Program-made: the position numbers and the translations under genes
Shown: positions 1 through 6,424 of the stretch, piece after piece
How the letters are laid out: each line of letters begins with the position of its first letter
Position numbering within the stretch: position 1 is the stretch's first letter
NCBI GenBank assembly: GCA_903844155.1
Contig: CAIMSU010000232.1
Location: 1-64,000, forward strand
Reading direction: 5' to 3'
DNA length: 64,000 nucleotides
DNA from: an uncultured Pseudomonadota bacterium
GTDB lineage: Bacteria > Myxococcota_A > UBA796 > SXON01
The notes under the pieces: model-generated
Told to the model about the DNA's origin: nothing
The model's database searches: none
Seen by the model: only the letters and a program-made list of their open reading frames with translations

Positions 1-137
1 CCGTCGTCTACCTGTCCGAAGCTGCCCCACGAAGACCGTTGGAAAGCCGTGTGCGGGAAAACCGCAAGCACGGTTTGAATGGGGGCTTTTTGAAACAAGC
101 CGGCAAAACGCCGGTATTGCGCTAAGAGTCTACCTAT
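1..137 (+). mobile_element. 3' end of a group II intron (domains V-VI)
   Basis: Bases 44-76 fold as a classic domain V: an outer 8-bp stem (44-51 with 69-76), a 2-nt bulge (AG at 67-68), an inner 5-bp stem (52-56 with 62-66) and a GAAAA loop. The catalytic AGC triad lies at 45-47. A GGGGG linker and small hairpins suitable for domain VI follow, and the element appears to end in CTACCTAT near 137. The reverse transcriptase part would lie upstream of the window. Group II introns are self-splicing retroelements. The domain V call is strong; the exact 3' boundary is inferred from the usual terminal sequence. Confidence 0.85.
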
Positions 138-2151
138 GCCTGTTCATCCTGGCGAGGGCCCCGAGCGAGCGGGCGCAGCGATCCCCGATGCCGAAGTCGT
201 CGCGATGCTCCAGGGCATGGGCCTTTTCGCCGAGGTGGCAGAGGCGGACCTGGCCGCGCTCGCGCAAGGCGCCGTCGAGCGCACCTTCGCTGCGGGCGCG
301 GTGGTTGTGCGGGAGGGCGACGTGAGCGACGAGCTCTACCTGGTGCTCTCCGGGACGTTCCAGATCTACGTCGCGCAGGCGAGCATCGGGTTTGATCGGG
401 AGCTTCGACGCGTGACACGAGGTGGCTACCTCGGCGAGATGGCCCCGCTCACCGGCCGTCCGCGCTCCGCCTCGGTCCGAGCGCTCACGCCCGGGGTCCT
501 GCTCGCCATCGGCCGCGACCCCGTCCAGGCCCTGGTCCACCGCTCAGCTTCCTTCGCCATCGCCCTCTGTCGCGGCCTCGCCGCCCGGGCAGCGGACCTC
601 GCCCGTTTGCACTCCGACATCGCCTTTGTCCGGGTCGACCCGCGCAGACTGCAGCGAAGCGAGACGGATCTGCTCCCCCGACGCGCCTCGATCGCCTGTC
701 GCGCGGTGGTCGTCGAAAGGTCCGACGCCCGGCTGCGCGTCGCCATGGTCGAACCCCACGACGACGCAGCCCGCAGCTTCGTCCTGGCGGCGCTGAGGGG
801 CTTCGACGTCGAGATCGTCGCGGTAAGCGAAGCGGACTTCGAGCGCTACGCGCGCACGCTGACCCCGGCCTCCAGCGTCGAACTGCCGACCGATCCGCCT
901 GTCCGCGCGCCCGTCCTGGTGAGCCCGTCGGGCGGCGTCCAGGAGCTGGGGGGCGACGAGACGAGCGGCGTGCTGGGGGCCGTCCTGGAGGCCGCATTGC
1001 AACGCGGCGCGAGCGACCTCCACTTTGAGCCTGCGGGCGATCGATCCCGGGTGCGTCTCCGCGTCGACGGCCGCATGGTCCCCGTCCTCGACGCGATTCC
1101 GGCCACCGACTTCGCGAGGACCGTCTCACGATTGAAGGTGCTCGGCGAGCTGAACATCACCACGCGGCGCGTGCCGCAGGACGGTCGCTTCGTGATCCGC
1201 ACGGCAGGCCGGGAGATCGACGTCCGCGTCTCCAGCACCCCCTGTGAGGGCGGCGAGAAGGTCGTGCTCCGGCTCCTGGACGGCTCGAGTCCGCACCTCG
1301 AGCTCGCGAACCTCATCCCGTTCCGGCCCGTCGCCATGGCGCTTCGCGACGCCTTCCTCGCGCGCGCCGGGCTGATCCTGGCGACCGGGCCGACGGGGTC
1401 CGGCAAGACGACCACGCTCTACTCAGGCCTCCGCGAGCTCTGGAGTCGCACGCGGGACGTCAACATCGTGACCATCGAGGACCCGGTCGAGTACCGGCTT
1501 GACTACGCGACACAGACCCAGGTGAACCCCGCCGCCGGCCTCGATTTCGCCCAGCTCCTGCGGGCCACCCTGCGGCAGGACCCGGACGTCATCCTCGTCG
1601 GCGAGATCCGCGACGAGGAGTCCGCACGCATCGCCGTGGAAGCCGCGATGACCGGCCATCTCCTGCTCTCCTCGCTCCACGCCGATTCGGCCCTGGAGTC
1701 GATCGCCCGGCTCCGGAACCTCGGCGTTCGCGGCTATTCACTCGCCAGCGCGTTGAGCTGTGTGGTCAGCCAACGCCTCTTGCCCCGGGTCTGCCGCAAT
1801 TGCGCCGAGTCTGTGTCCGAGTCGGACCCGAGCCGGGGCCGTTTGATCGCCAGCGGGATCGTGGACGAGCGCACGCCCCTGGTGGTCGGCAGGGGGTGCG
1901 AACTATGTCGGTTCAGCGGGGTGATCGGCCGCGTTGGATTGTACGAGATCCTGTTCGTGGACGAGCCCCTGCGGGGACTCATCGAGGCCGAGGCGCCACG
2001 TGCGGCGATGGAAGCGGCGTTGTCCGAGTCCGGCTCCGTCTCGCGAACCGGGTACGCCCGGATGCTGCTGGAGGCGGGGATGGTGAGCCCTCACCCCCTG
2101 CTCACCGCCCTGATGGGTGAGCGGGAGTTCGGGGGTGCGAGGCCGCGATGA
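136..2151 (+). CDS. GspE/PilB-type secretion ATPase with N-terminal cyclic-nucleotide-binding domain
   Basis: 671 residues. Residues about 25-145 resemble a cNMP-binding beta-roll, with a phosphate-cassette-like GEMAPLTGRPRSASV at about 100. A type II secretion/type IV pilus ATPase follows: Walker A GPTGSGKTTT near 418, Asp box/Walker B (DPDVILVGEIRDE) near 480, and a zinc tetracysteine (CRNC near 553, CELC near 589). Such ATPases power pilus or pseudopilus assembly at the inner membrane; the cNMP domain suggests second-messenger control. The listed ATG straddles the inferred intron end (AT from the intron, G from the exon), and the frame stays open upstream to 94, so the native 5' end may have been altered by the intron. 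No other secretion gene adjoins on this strand, but an operon of the same system lies at 7853-13074. Confidence 0.87.
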   Translation: MPVHPGEGPERAGAAIPDAEVVAMLQGMGLFAEVAEADLAALAQGAVERTFAAGAVVVREGDVSDELYLVLSGTFQIYVAQASIGFDRELRRVTRGGYLGEMAPLTGRPRSASVRALTPGVLLAIGRDPVQALVHRSASFAIALCRGLAARAADLARLHSDIAFVRVDPRRLQRSETDLLPRRASIACRAVVVERSDARLRVAMVEPHDDAARSFVLAALRGFDVEIVAVSEADFERYARTLTPASSVELPTDPPVRAPVLVSPSGGVQELGGDETSGVLGAVLEAALQRGASDLHFEPAGDRSRVRLRVDGRMVPVLDAIPATDFARTVSRLKVLGELNITTRRVPQDGRFVIRTAGREIDVRVSSTPCEGGEKVVLRLLDGSSPHLELANLIPFRPVAMALRDAFLARAGLILATGPTGSGKTTTLYSGLRELWSRTRDVNIVTIEDPVEYRLDYATQTQVNPAAGLDFAQLLRATLRQDPDVILVGEIRDEESARIAVEAAMTGHLLLSSLHADSALESIARLRNLGVRGYSLASALSCVVSQRLLPRVCRNCAESVSESDPSRGRLIASGIVDERTPLVVGRGCELCRFSGVIGRVGLYEILFVDEPLRGLIEAEAPRAAMEAALSESGSVSRTGYARMLLEAGMVSPHPLLTALMGEREFGGARPR

Positions 2152-2162
2152 TGAGCCCGACG

Positions 2163-2378
2163 CTACGCCTTGGCGGCAGCTCGCTCGACTTCGGTCGCGG
2201 TGACTGGATCACCGCCGGCCTTGTATCGGGCAGCCAGACAGCCAGTCTCGTCGATGATGCCCGAGCGCCGAAGGAGCGCCTCGTTTTCAGCCGGGGTCAG
2301 CCTGTCGAGGAACTCGATGAGCTTTTTGTGGTCGTCGGCATGGGGTTGGCTGCCGGCGAAGGACATGAAACCCATCAT
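2163..2378 (-). CDS. small partner protein of ART-like toxin (putative antitoxin)
   Basis: 71 residues, acidic and helical-looking, with a central stretch LTPAENEALLRRSGIIDETG. It is the second gene of a minus-strand pair and overlaps the end of the ADP-ribosyltransferase-like gene by 4 nt (ATGA), so the two are probably translated in a fixed ratio. I do not recognise a named domain. The antitoxin role is inferred only from size, charge and coupling to a toxin-like enzyme inside an island of TA modules. The order is toxin first, the reverse of most type II systems. Confidence 0.6.
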   Translation of the reverse strand: MMGFMSFAGSQPHADDHKKLIEFLDRLTPAENEALLRRSGIIDETGCLAARYKAGGDPVTATEVERAAAKA

Positions 2379-2965
2379 AATCCCGAACGCGGGACGAAGT
2401 AGTCGAGAATCACGCCAAGCTCCCGGACCGCGATCTGCACATGGCTCTTGCGGTGAATCCCCGCGCCGGCAAACGCCGGACCGCCCTCCACAAAAACGCC
2501 CCGCACGGTCTGGAACCGGAGCCCGCCGCCGTCAGCGGCGTCGTAGGCCGCCATCGCGTGATTCAGCACGGCGCAGTCGAGGTTCCGCAGCACCAGATCA
2601 AAGTCGTCAGGCCCGGCGCGCCGATTCGTGGGAATCTCAGCGCCCAACGCCCGGAGCTGACGGACCAGGCGCGCGTGAACCTCGGGCAGCTCGCCCGTCG
2701 CCCCGGTGTCGCCAAGGTCGAAGCATCGGCCCAGATCGATGTGCGCACCGATCACGGCCGGCTCGACGATCTCCCCGCGTTGGCGCTTCCATTCCGCGAA
2801 CTCTCCGGCACGCTTCATGCCGTTCTCCCAGAAGTAGACTCCCTTGCCCAGCCAGTCGTAGGCGTTGTCGCTCGGCTGCAGGCGGTCACCGCGCAGGACC
2901 ACCCGTTCGAGCAGGGAGCGATCGCAGCCGTGGTAGCCGACGACGACGCGACGCTGGGGGTTCAT
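2375..2965 (-). CDS. ADP-ribosyltransferase-like protein (putative toxin)
   Basis: 196 residues. The N-terminus reads VVGYHGC, then SDNAYDWLGKGVYFWE at about 32-47, a pattern seen in small bacterial proteins with an ADP-ribosyltransferase (PARP/diphtheria-toxin-like) fold. There the His of the first strand and the Tyr of GVYF would contact NAD. The later catalytic acidic residue cannot be fixed by eye. The gene starts an operon with a 71-residue partner and has an inverted-repeat operator candidate about 47 bp upstream. The location beside three other TA modules supports a toxin role. Its target is unknown, and the enzymatic call is a motif-level inference. Confidence 0.6.
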   Translation of the reverse strand: MNPQRRVVVGYHGCDRSLLERVVLRGDRLQPSDNAYDWLGKGVYFWENGMKRAGEFAEWKRQRGEIVEPAVIGAHIDLGRCFDLGDTGATGELPEVHARLVRQLRALGAEIPTNRRAGPDDFDLVLRNLDCAVLNHAMAAYDAADGGGLRFQTVRGVFVEGGPAFAGAGIHRKSHVQIAVRELGVILDYFVPRSGL

Positions 2966-3011
2966 GGCCAGGATGAGGTGACCCGAGTGCGGGGTGGCCG
3001 GGGACGGCTAT

Positions 3012-3030
3012 ATGCCAATAATGTTGGTAT
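3012..3030 (-). promoter_or_regulatory. operator-like inverted repeat before the ART-like pair
   Basis: ATGCCAA-taatg-TTGGTAT, 7-nt arms with one mismatch, in an unusually AT-rich patch 47 bp upstream of the start at 2965. Position and symmetry fit an autoregulatory operator of a TA operon. No regulator has been shown to bind it. Confidence 0.5.
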
Positions 3031-3074
3031 AACGCCACAATACCGGAGAGCCGCGGCCGCCGCGATGCGGGGCG

Positions 3075-3392
3075 GGCAACTGGGATTTGAACCGCAAATC
3101 CCGCCTTCCTCCGCCCACAAAATCAAGACCCCCGCTCTCCATCTCTGAAAAGCGGGGGTTCAACGGTGTGGTTGGGGCTAAGGGATGAGGTTCGAACTTT
3201 CTGTGTCGCACCGGGACCGGAGGTCAGAGTGCAAATGGAGATGTTCAAGCTCATGATTACGGGGACGGGGATGGAGACCCGTCGGGGCCAGGTGCCGGAC
3301 CATTCAACGCCTACTGGACACATCGCGCTGGCCGCGGTGCCGGCCGTTTCGAGGTGCAAGTGCGCGGTGGCGGACCGGGTGCCGGTGCGACG
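3075..3392. repeat. long direct repeat, copy 1 (tRNA-3'-end relic, terminator and spacer)
   Basis: About 318 bp, close to 90% identical by eye to 5274-5590; its first ~100 bp also match 7633-7740. Order on the plus strand: a T-arm-like GGGATTTGAACC, a conserved CTCCGCCCACAAAATC block, a hairpin (3129-3158), then GTGGTTGGGG, the complement of a tRNA 3' end with CCA. A degenerate GTTCGAAC and about 190 bp of further repeat follow, ending GGTGCCGGTGCGACG. No gene is evident inside. It marks the boundary between the ART-like and AbrB-VapC modules. Confidence 0.85.
3129..3158 (-). terminator. terminator hairpin in repeat copy 1
   Basis: CCCCCGCT and AGCGGGGG arms around a 14-nt loop. Read on the minus strand, the T-rich TCTTGATTTT follows. 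The equivalent hairpin at 7690-7719 sits just after the tRNA-Gln gene, so this is a copied tRNA terminator. Confidence 0.7.
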
Positions 3393-3442
3393 ACGAGCGT
3401 CGTCGATCCCGCCGTGCAATACTAGGCCGTGAGGTCACGGTC

Positions 3443-3640
3443 ATGTCGAACGCCATCTTGAAGTCCGACGGCAACATCCACATCCCTGCAGGGGCCCGAA
3501 AGTCGGTGGGCGCGAAGGCTGGCCAGAAGTACGACGTGGTCGCCAAGGGCAACATGATCGTGCTGGTGCCGGCCGTTGATGTCCGGACACTGCGCGGGTC
3601 TGCACCGGGTGCGGACACGACGGGGTACCGCGAAAAGTGA
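3443..3640 (+). CDS. AbrB/MazE-type antitoxin (VapB-like)
   Basis: 65 residues. Residues 1-45 have the swapped-hairpin AbrB pattern (ILKSDGNIHIPAGARKSVGAKAGQKYDVV), a DNA-binding fold typical of VapB/MazE antitoxins that repress their own operon. It overlaps the following PIN-domain gene by 4 nt (GTGA). A weak -10-like AATACT lies about 20 bp upstream. It begins just after repeat copy 1. The C-terminal toxin-binding part is short and Gly/Arg-rich. The family call is good; the pairing is inferred from coupling. Confidence 0.75.
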   Translation: MSNAILKSDGNIHIPAGARKSVGAKAGQKYDVVAKGNMIVLVPAVDVRTLRGSAPGADTTGYREK

Positions 3641-4056
3641 GCCGGGTGATCGTCGATAGCTGCGGGTGGCTGGCCTACTTCAGCGATGAGGGACACGCCG
3701 ACAAGTTCGCGCCGCACATCGAGGGGGACGATGCCGTCGTGGTCCCGGCGATCGTGGAGTACGAGGTGTACCGCTGGGCGCTCCGCGATCTCGGCGAGGA
3801 CCGCGCGCTCCAGTACGCCGCCGTCTTGAGCCGGGGCGTCGCTGCCCCGGTGACCGCTGAGGCAGCTCGTCGCGCGGCAGAGCTCGGACATCAGCACACG
3901 CTGGCGGCCTGCGATGCCATGATCCTCGCGATTGCCGAGCATATCGGCGTGCCGCTGGTGCCGCCGGTGTCGAGGGTCAAGTGCGCGGTGACGGACAGGG
4001 TGCCGGTCCGCGGGGCCGGTCAGCCGACCGGTTCCCACACCTCCGGGCGCACCTGA
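3637..4056 (+). CDS. VapC-like PIN-domain toxin with repeat-derived C-terminus (probably inactive)
   Basis: 139 residues from a GTG overlapping the antitoxin stop. PIN features: VDSCGWLAYF (first Asp) at the N-terminus, VEYEVYRWA (Glu), and ACDAMILAIAE (third acidic). In VapC nucleases the next strand normally carries a last acidic residue within a TxD-like motif. Here the protein runs ...GVPLV and then enters the direct repeat at about 3953, so the final ~34 residues (PPVSRVKCAVTDRVPVRG...) are translated repeat. The fourth catalytic acid and terminal helix are therefore missing. VapC enzymes cut tRNA or rRNA; this copy is likely a recombinational truncation, perhaps leaving only the antitoxin functional. 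Confidence 0.75.
   Translation: MSRVIVDSCGWLAYFSDEGHADKFAPHIEGDDAVVVPAIVEYEVYRWALRDLGEDRALQYAAVLSRGVAAPVTAEAARRAAELGHQHTLAACDAMILAIAEHIGVPLVPPVSRVKCAVTDRVPVRGAGQPTGSHTSGRT
3953..4012. repeat. short copy of the repeat's right end
   Basis: About 60 bp (from CGCTGGTGCCGCCGG to GGGTGCCGGTCCG) matching the last part of the long repeat at about 3334-3393 and 5530-5588. The best match is to the 5530 copy. It lies inside the reading frame of the VapC-like gene and separates it from the convergent unknown gene. Confidence 0.8.
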
Positions 4057-4631
4057 AATTCCTCGGCGGCCCAGCGCTTGGCGTCGTCGAGTCCGGCTGG
4101 CTCCCGCAGGCCCTTGTCGAGGAGGATGTTGTCATCGGTGAAGCCGTCGGCGTACTGATGGCGGAGGAAGAACAGGGAGTCAGGGCGGTACGCCACGACC
4201 TCGATTACGCAAGGCGGTGGCATCCGGAGGTCGCGGCCGACGATGACGCGTTTCCCGGTCGGTAGGTGACGCGAATCGAGGGTCGCTCGGGCGACAACCA
4301 CAGGTCGGAGCTGACGATACAGGTCCATCAACTCGAAGAAGCGGTCCAGCGGGTCGGTGCCCTCGCGATGATGCGTTCGGATCGCATAGGCCCAGCCCGC
4401 CGAGAGCGACCAGCCCGTGCGAAGCTGAAGCCACGTGGCGAAGTGCCGGCCCATGTCCGGCACACCCTCGTCGATGCTGTGGACGTGGAGGGCCGTCAGG
4501 TAGCCGTGGACGAGGTCCTCGAGCTCGCGGATACCCCGGACAAACATGGACGGGCGGCGACGAACCTCGTCGAGCAGGTCGAAGATGGTGTCGTGGTGCG
4601 GGCGCTCGTAATAGCGAGGGGGCTCGTCCAT
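4020..4631 (-). CDS. hypothetical protein, TA-island cargo
   Basis: 203 residues from the ATG at 4631, beginning MDEPPRYYERPHHDTIFDLLDEV. The N-terminal LLDEVRRRPSMFVRGIRELEDLVHGY resembles a recurring motif of small uncharacterised bacterial proteins (EVRxRPxMYxG followed by a helix), but I cannot assign a function. No signal peptide or membrane segment is seen. An upstream start at 4715 would overlap the divergent antitoxin gene and was not chosen. It lies between the short repeat copy and the addiction module, so it may be an unpaired cargo gene. Confidence 0.65.
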   Translation of the reverse strand: MDEPPRYYERPHHDTIFDLLDEVRRRPSMFVRGIRELEDLVHGYLTALHVHSIDEGVPDMGRHFATWLQLRTGWSLSAGWAYAIRTHHREGTDPLDRFFELMDLYRQLRPVVVARATLDSRHLPTGKRVIVGRDLRMPPPCVIEVVAYRPDSLFFLRHQYADGFTDDNILLDKGLREPAGLDDAKRWAAEEFQVRPEVWEPVG

Positions 4632-4685
4632 GTACGCATCTGTCCGGGCGCTGGCGCCGCACCTGCCGTTCCGCACCCGCGCGGC

Positions 4686-4691
4686 TATACT
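4686..4691 (+). promoter_or_regulatory. -10 box placed for a leaderless mRNA
   Basis: TATACT ends 6 nt before the ATG at 4698, so the expected transcription start falls on or next to the start codon. A weak CTGCCG sits at -35 with 17-nt spacing. There is no Shine-Dalgarno sequence. Confidence 0.5.
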
Positions 4692-4697
4692 CTGGGC

Positions 4698-4925
4698 ATG
4701 TCCTCCACCTTCCACTCGGTCGCCATCGAAGCCCTGAACCTCGACGAAGCCGACCGTCTCCGCCTCGCTGCTGAGCTGATCGACAGCGTGGACGGGCCCG
4801 CCGATCCCGGCTGGGATGAGGCATGGCTCACGGAAATCCAGGCTCGCCGGGACCGTGGCACCGCCGATGCGATCCCATGGGCAGAGGCGCGCGCCCGGGT
4901 CCTCCGGCGTCTCTCCGCGTCGTGA
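4698..4925 (+). CDS. addiction-module antitoxin component (TIGR02574-type)
   Basis: 75 residues. The layout LNLDEADRLRLAAELIDSVDG ... WLTEIQARRDRG ... IPWAEARARVLRRL is the hallmark of the short addiction-module components usually encoded just before a RelE/ParE toxin. The ATG at 4698 was chosen because the family domain starts about 15 residues later and a good -10 box lies directly upstream. It overlaps the RelE-like gene by 4 nt (GTGA). The antitoxin presumably wraps the toxin and may help repress the promoter. Confidence 0.85.
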   Translation: MSSTFHSVAIEALNLDEADRLRLAAELIDSVDGPADPGWDEAWLTEIQARRDRGTADAIPWAEARARVLRRLSAS

Positions 4926-5260
4926 GCCTCCCGGTCGACGTACACGCCGAAGCCCTCGACGAGCTGGACGAGGCAGCGGCCTGGTACGAGGCCCGTCGAC
5001 CCGGTCTTGGATTCGAGTTCGCCGCGGAGATCGAACGTGTCATTGCTTCCATCTCGGCGCGACCCCTCGCTTTTGCGCCGTGGAAGGCGCAGGACCCGGT
5101 CCGACGCGCCCTGGCGAGCAGGTTCCCCTACGCTGTGTTCTTCGACGTCGAGCCCGAGCGCGTGGTGGTCATGGCGATCGCCCACTCGAGTCGTCGTCCC
5201 GGCTACTGGGGAGGTCGTGTCGGCCCGCCTGGTCGCCGTGGCAAGGACGACGCCGGGTAG
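4922..5260 (+). CDS. RelE/ParE-family toxin
   Basis: 112 residues from a GTG overlapping the antitoxin stop. The sequence has the ParE/RelE layout: an N-terminal strand, the helical hairpin ALDELDEAAAWYEARRPGLG, FAAEIERVIASI, RRALASRFPYAVFFDVE, and the C-terminal AIAHSSRRPGYW signature. Family members inhibit gyrase (ParE) or cleave mRNA on ribosomes (RelE); the sequence alone does not decide which. About 15 residues after the signature are Gly/Arg-rich and run up to repeat copy 2. Confidence 0.85.
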   Translation: MSLPVDVHAEALDELDEAAAWYEARRPGLGFEFAAEIERVIASISARPLAFAPWKAQDPVRRALASRFPYAVFFDVEPERVVVMAIAHSSRRPGYWGGRVGPPGRRGKDDAG

Positions 5261-5273
5261 GTGCACGGGGGGG

Positions 5274-5590
5274 ACTGGGGATTCGAACTCCGAAACCGCC
5301 GTTTCTCCGCCCACAAAATCAAGACCCCCGCTTTCCATCTCTGGAAAGCGGGGGTTCAAGTGTGTGGTTGGGGCTAAGGGATGAGGTTCGAACTTTTTGC
5401 ATCGCACCGGGACCGGAGGTCAGGGTGCAAATGGAGACGTTCAAGCTCATGATTACAGGGACGGGGATGGGGACCCGTCGGGATCCGGTGCCGGACAGTT
5501 CAACGCCGACTGGACATATCGCGCTCGCGCCGGTGCCGGCGGTGTCGAGGGTCAAGTGCGCGGTGACGGACAGGGTGCCGGTGCGACGAT
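5274..5590. repeat. long direct repeat, copy 2
   Basis: About 317 bp matching 3075-3392 along its whole length. It begins with a T-arm-like GGGGATTCGAAC, contains a perfect hairpin (5325-5354), the tRNA-3'-end-like GTGGTTGGGG with a degenerate GTTCGAAC, then the shared 190-bp tail ending GGTGCCGGTGCGACG. It separates the RelE module from the nucleotidyltransferase module. No gene is seen inside. Confidence 0.85.
5325..5354 (-). terminator. perfect terminator hairpin in repeat copy 2
   Basis: A 12-bp perfect stem, CCCCCGCTTTCC / GGAAAGCGGGGG, with a 6-nt loop, followed on the minus strand by TCTTGATTTT. Copies 1 and 3 have imperfect upper stems. It could also stop RelE transcripts coming from the left. 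Confidence 0.75.
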
Positions 5591-5632
5591 GAGGCGCGCT
5601 GCGCTTGGGCGGGCCTTGGACCGCCCCTGGCG

Positions 5633-6424
5633 TCATCTGGCGGCGTCAAGGCGGAAGAAGCCCCGAACAGCGTCCCGGAGCGCTCTGGGCGTGAAGGTCT
5701 GCCTGCCGAACGTCACCTGCAGTCCGACGAGGATGCCGACCCACTCCGTGGCGTCTTCGGGGAAGGCGCTGAGGAATCGAAGCAGATCTGCACGAACGCC
5801 GTCAGGAACCTCCGGCTCGGCTTGACCGGCCAGCGTTGCTGCGAGCCGAAAGACATCGGTGCGATGCTTGTCGACGTCGCGCTGGTCAACGCGCCCACCC
5901 TCTGCGCGTCGCTGGGACAGGTCAAGCCAGGCCCGTGCCTTGAGCGGGATCAGCACCGTTGCCGTGGCCACCGGGATGCCGGCGTTCACCACCGAATGGG
6001 CCCGCAGGAGCGCATAGTAGGCGTCGTCGAGCAGGATCGCCGAGAGGCTCGCGTTGGAGCCCGTCGCGTGTATCGGCACGACGGTCTGGTCGTCGCGAAG
6101 GTCGAGGGTGTCCGGTTTGCGGCTGAACAGTTCGAGCATGTACGGGTAGTTCGGGTCCTGGGGCCTGGAGAAACGGTAGAGCTCGGGGCAGCCGTCGGCG
6201 TGTTCCTTGACGACGTAGCCGCCATCCGCGACGAAGCGGCGCATGTCCGCGATGAACGCTGCGTCGATGGCCTCGATGATGAGGACGATGTCCAGGTCCT
6301 TGGTCGCTCGAAAAGTGAGCCCCCGAACGGCAAACCACTCGTGGCAGGCAGCACCGCCGATCAACACGAAGCCCCCGGCGTGGGGTGCGAAGTGGGCGCG
6401 GAACAGGTCGAGGCCCCTCACCAC
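5633..6424 (-). CDS. AbiEii-like nucleotidyltransferase (putative toxin)
   Basis: 263 residues (two successive GTG codons at 6424 and 6421; the second forms a GTGA overlap with the gene before it). The N-terminal part has the DNA-polymerase-beta-like core: IGGAACHEWF near 23, then FRATKDLDIVL near 38 with the metal-binding DxD. Type IV AbiEii/MenT-like toxins transfer nucleotides to RNA, for example to tRNA 3' ends. It is the second gene after a winged-helix protein, the usual antitoxin-toxin order. It is longer than the other AbiEii-like protein at 32756. Substrate unknown. Confidence 0.72.
   Translation of the reverse strand: MVRGLDLFRAHFAPHAGGFVLIGGAACHEWFAVRGLTFRATKDLDIVLIIEAIDAAFIADMRRFVADGGYVVKEHADGCPELYRFSRPQDPNYPYMLELFSRKPDTLDLRDDQTVVPIHATGSNASLSAILLDDAYYALLRAHSVVNAGIPVATATVLIPLKARAWLDLSQRRAEGGRVDQRDVDKHRTDVFRLAATLAGQAEPEVPDGVRADLLRFLSAFPEDATEWVGILVGLQVTFGRQTFTPRALRDAVRGFFRLDAAR

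Noticed and set aside
3166-3202. Functional tRNA genes in repeat copies 1 and 2
   Set aside because: Only an acceptor 3' end and a broken T-arm-like GTTCGAAC are present; no D or anticodon arm can be folded.
3953-4012. The repeats as integron attC sites of a TA cassette array
   Set aside because: No GTTRRRY/RYYYAAC core pair or typical imperfect palindrome is visible; the long copies are about 318 bp and contain a terminator, and no integron integrase is in the window.
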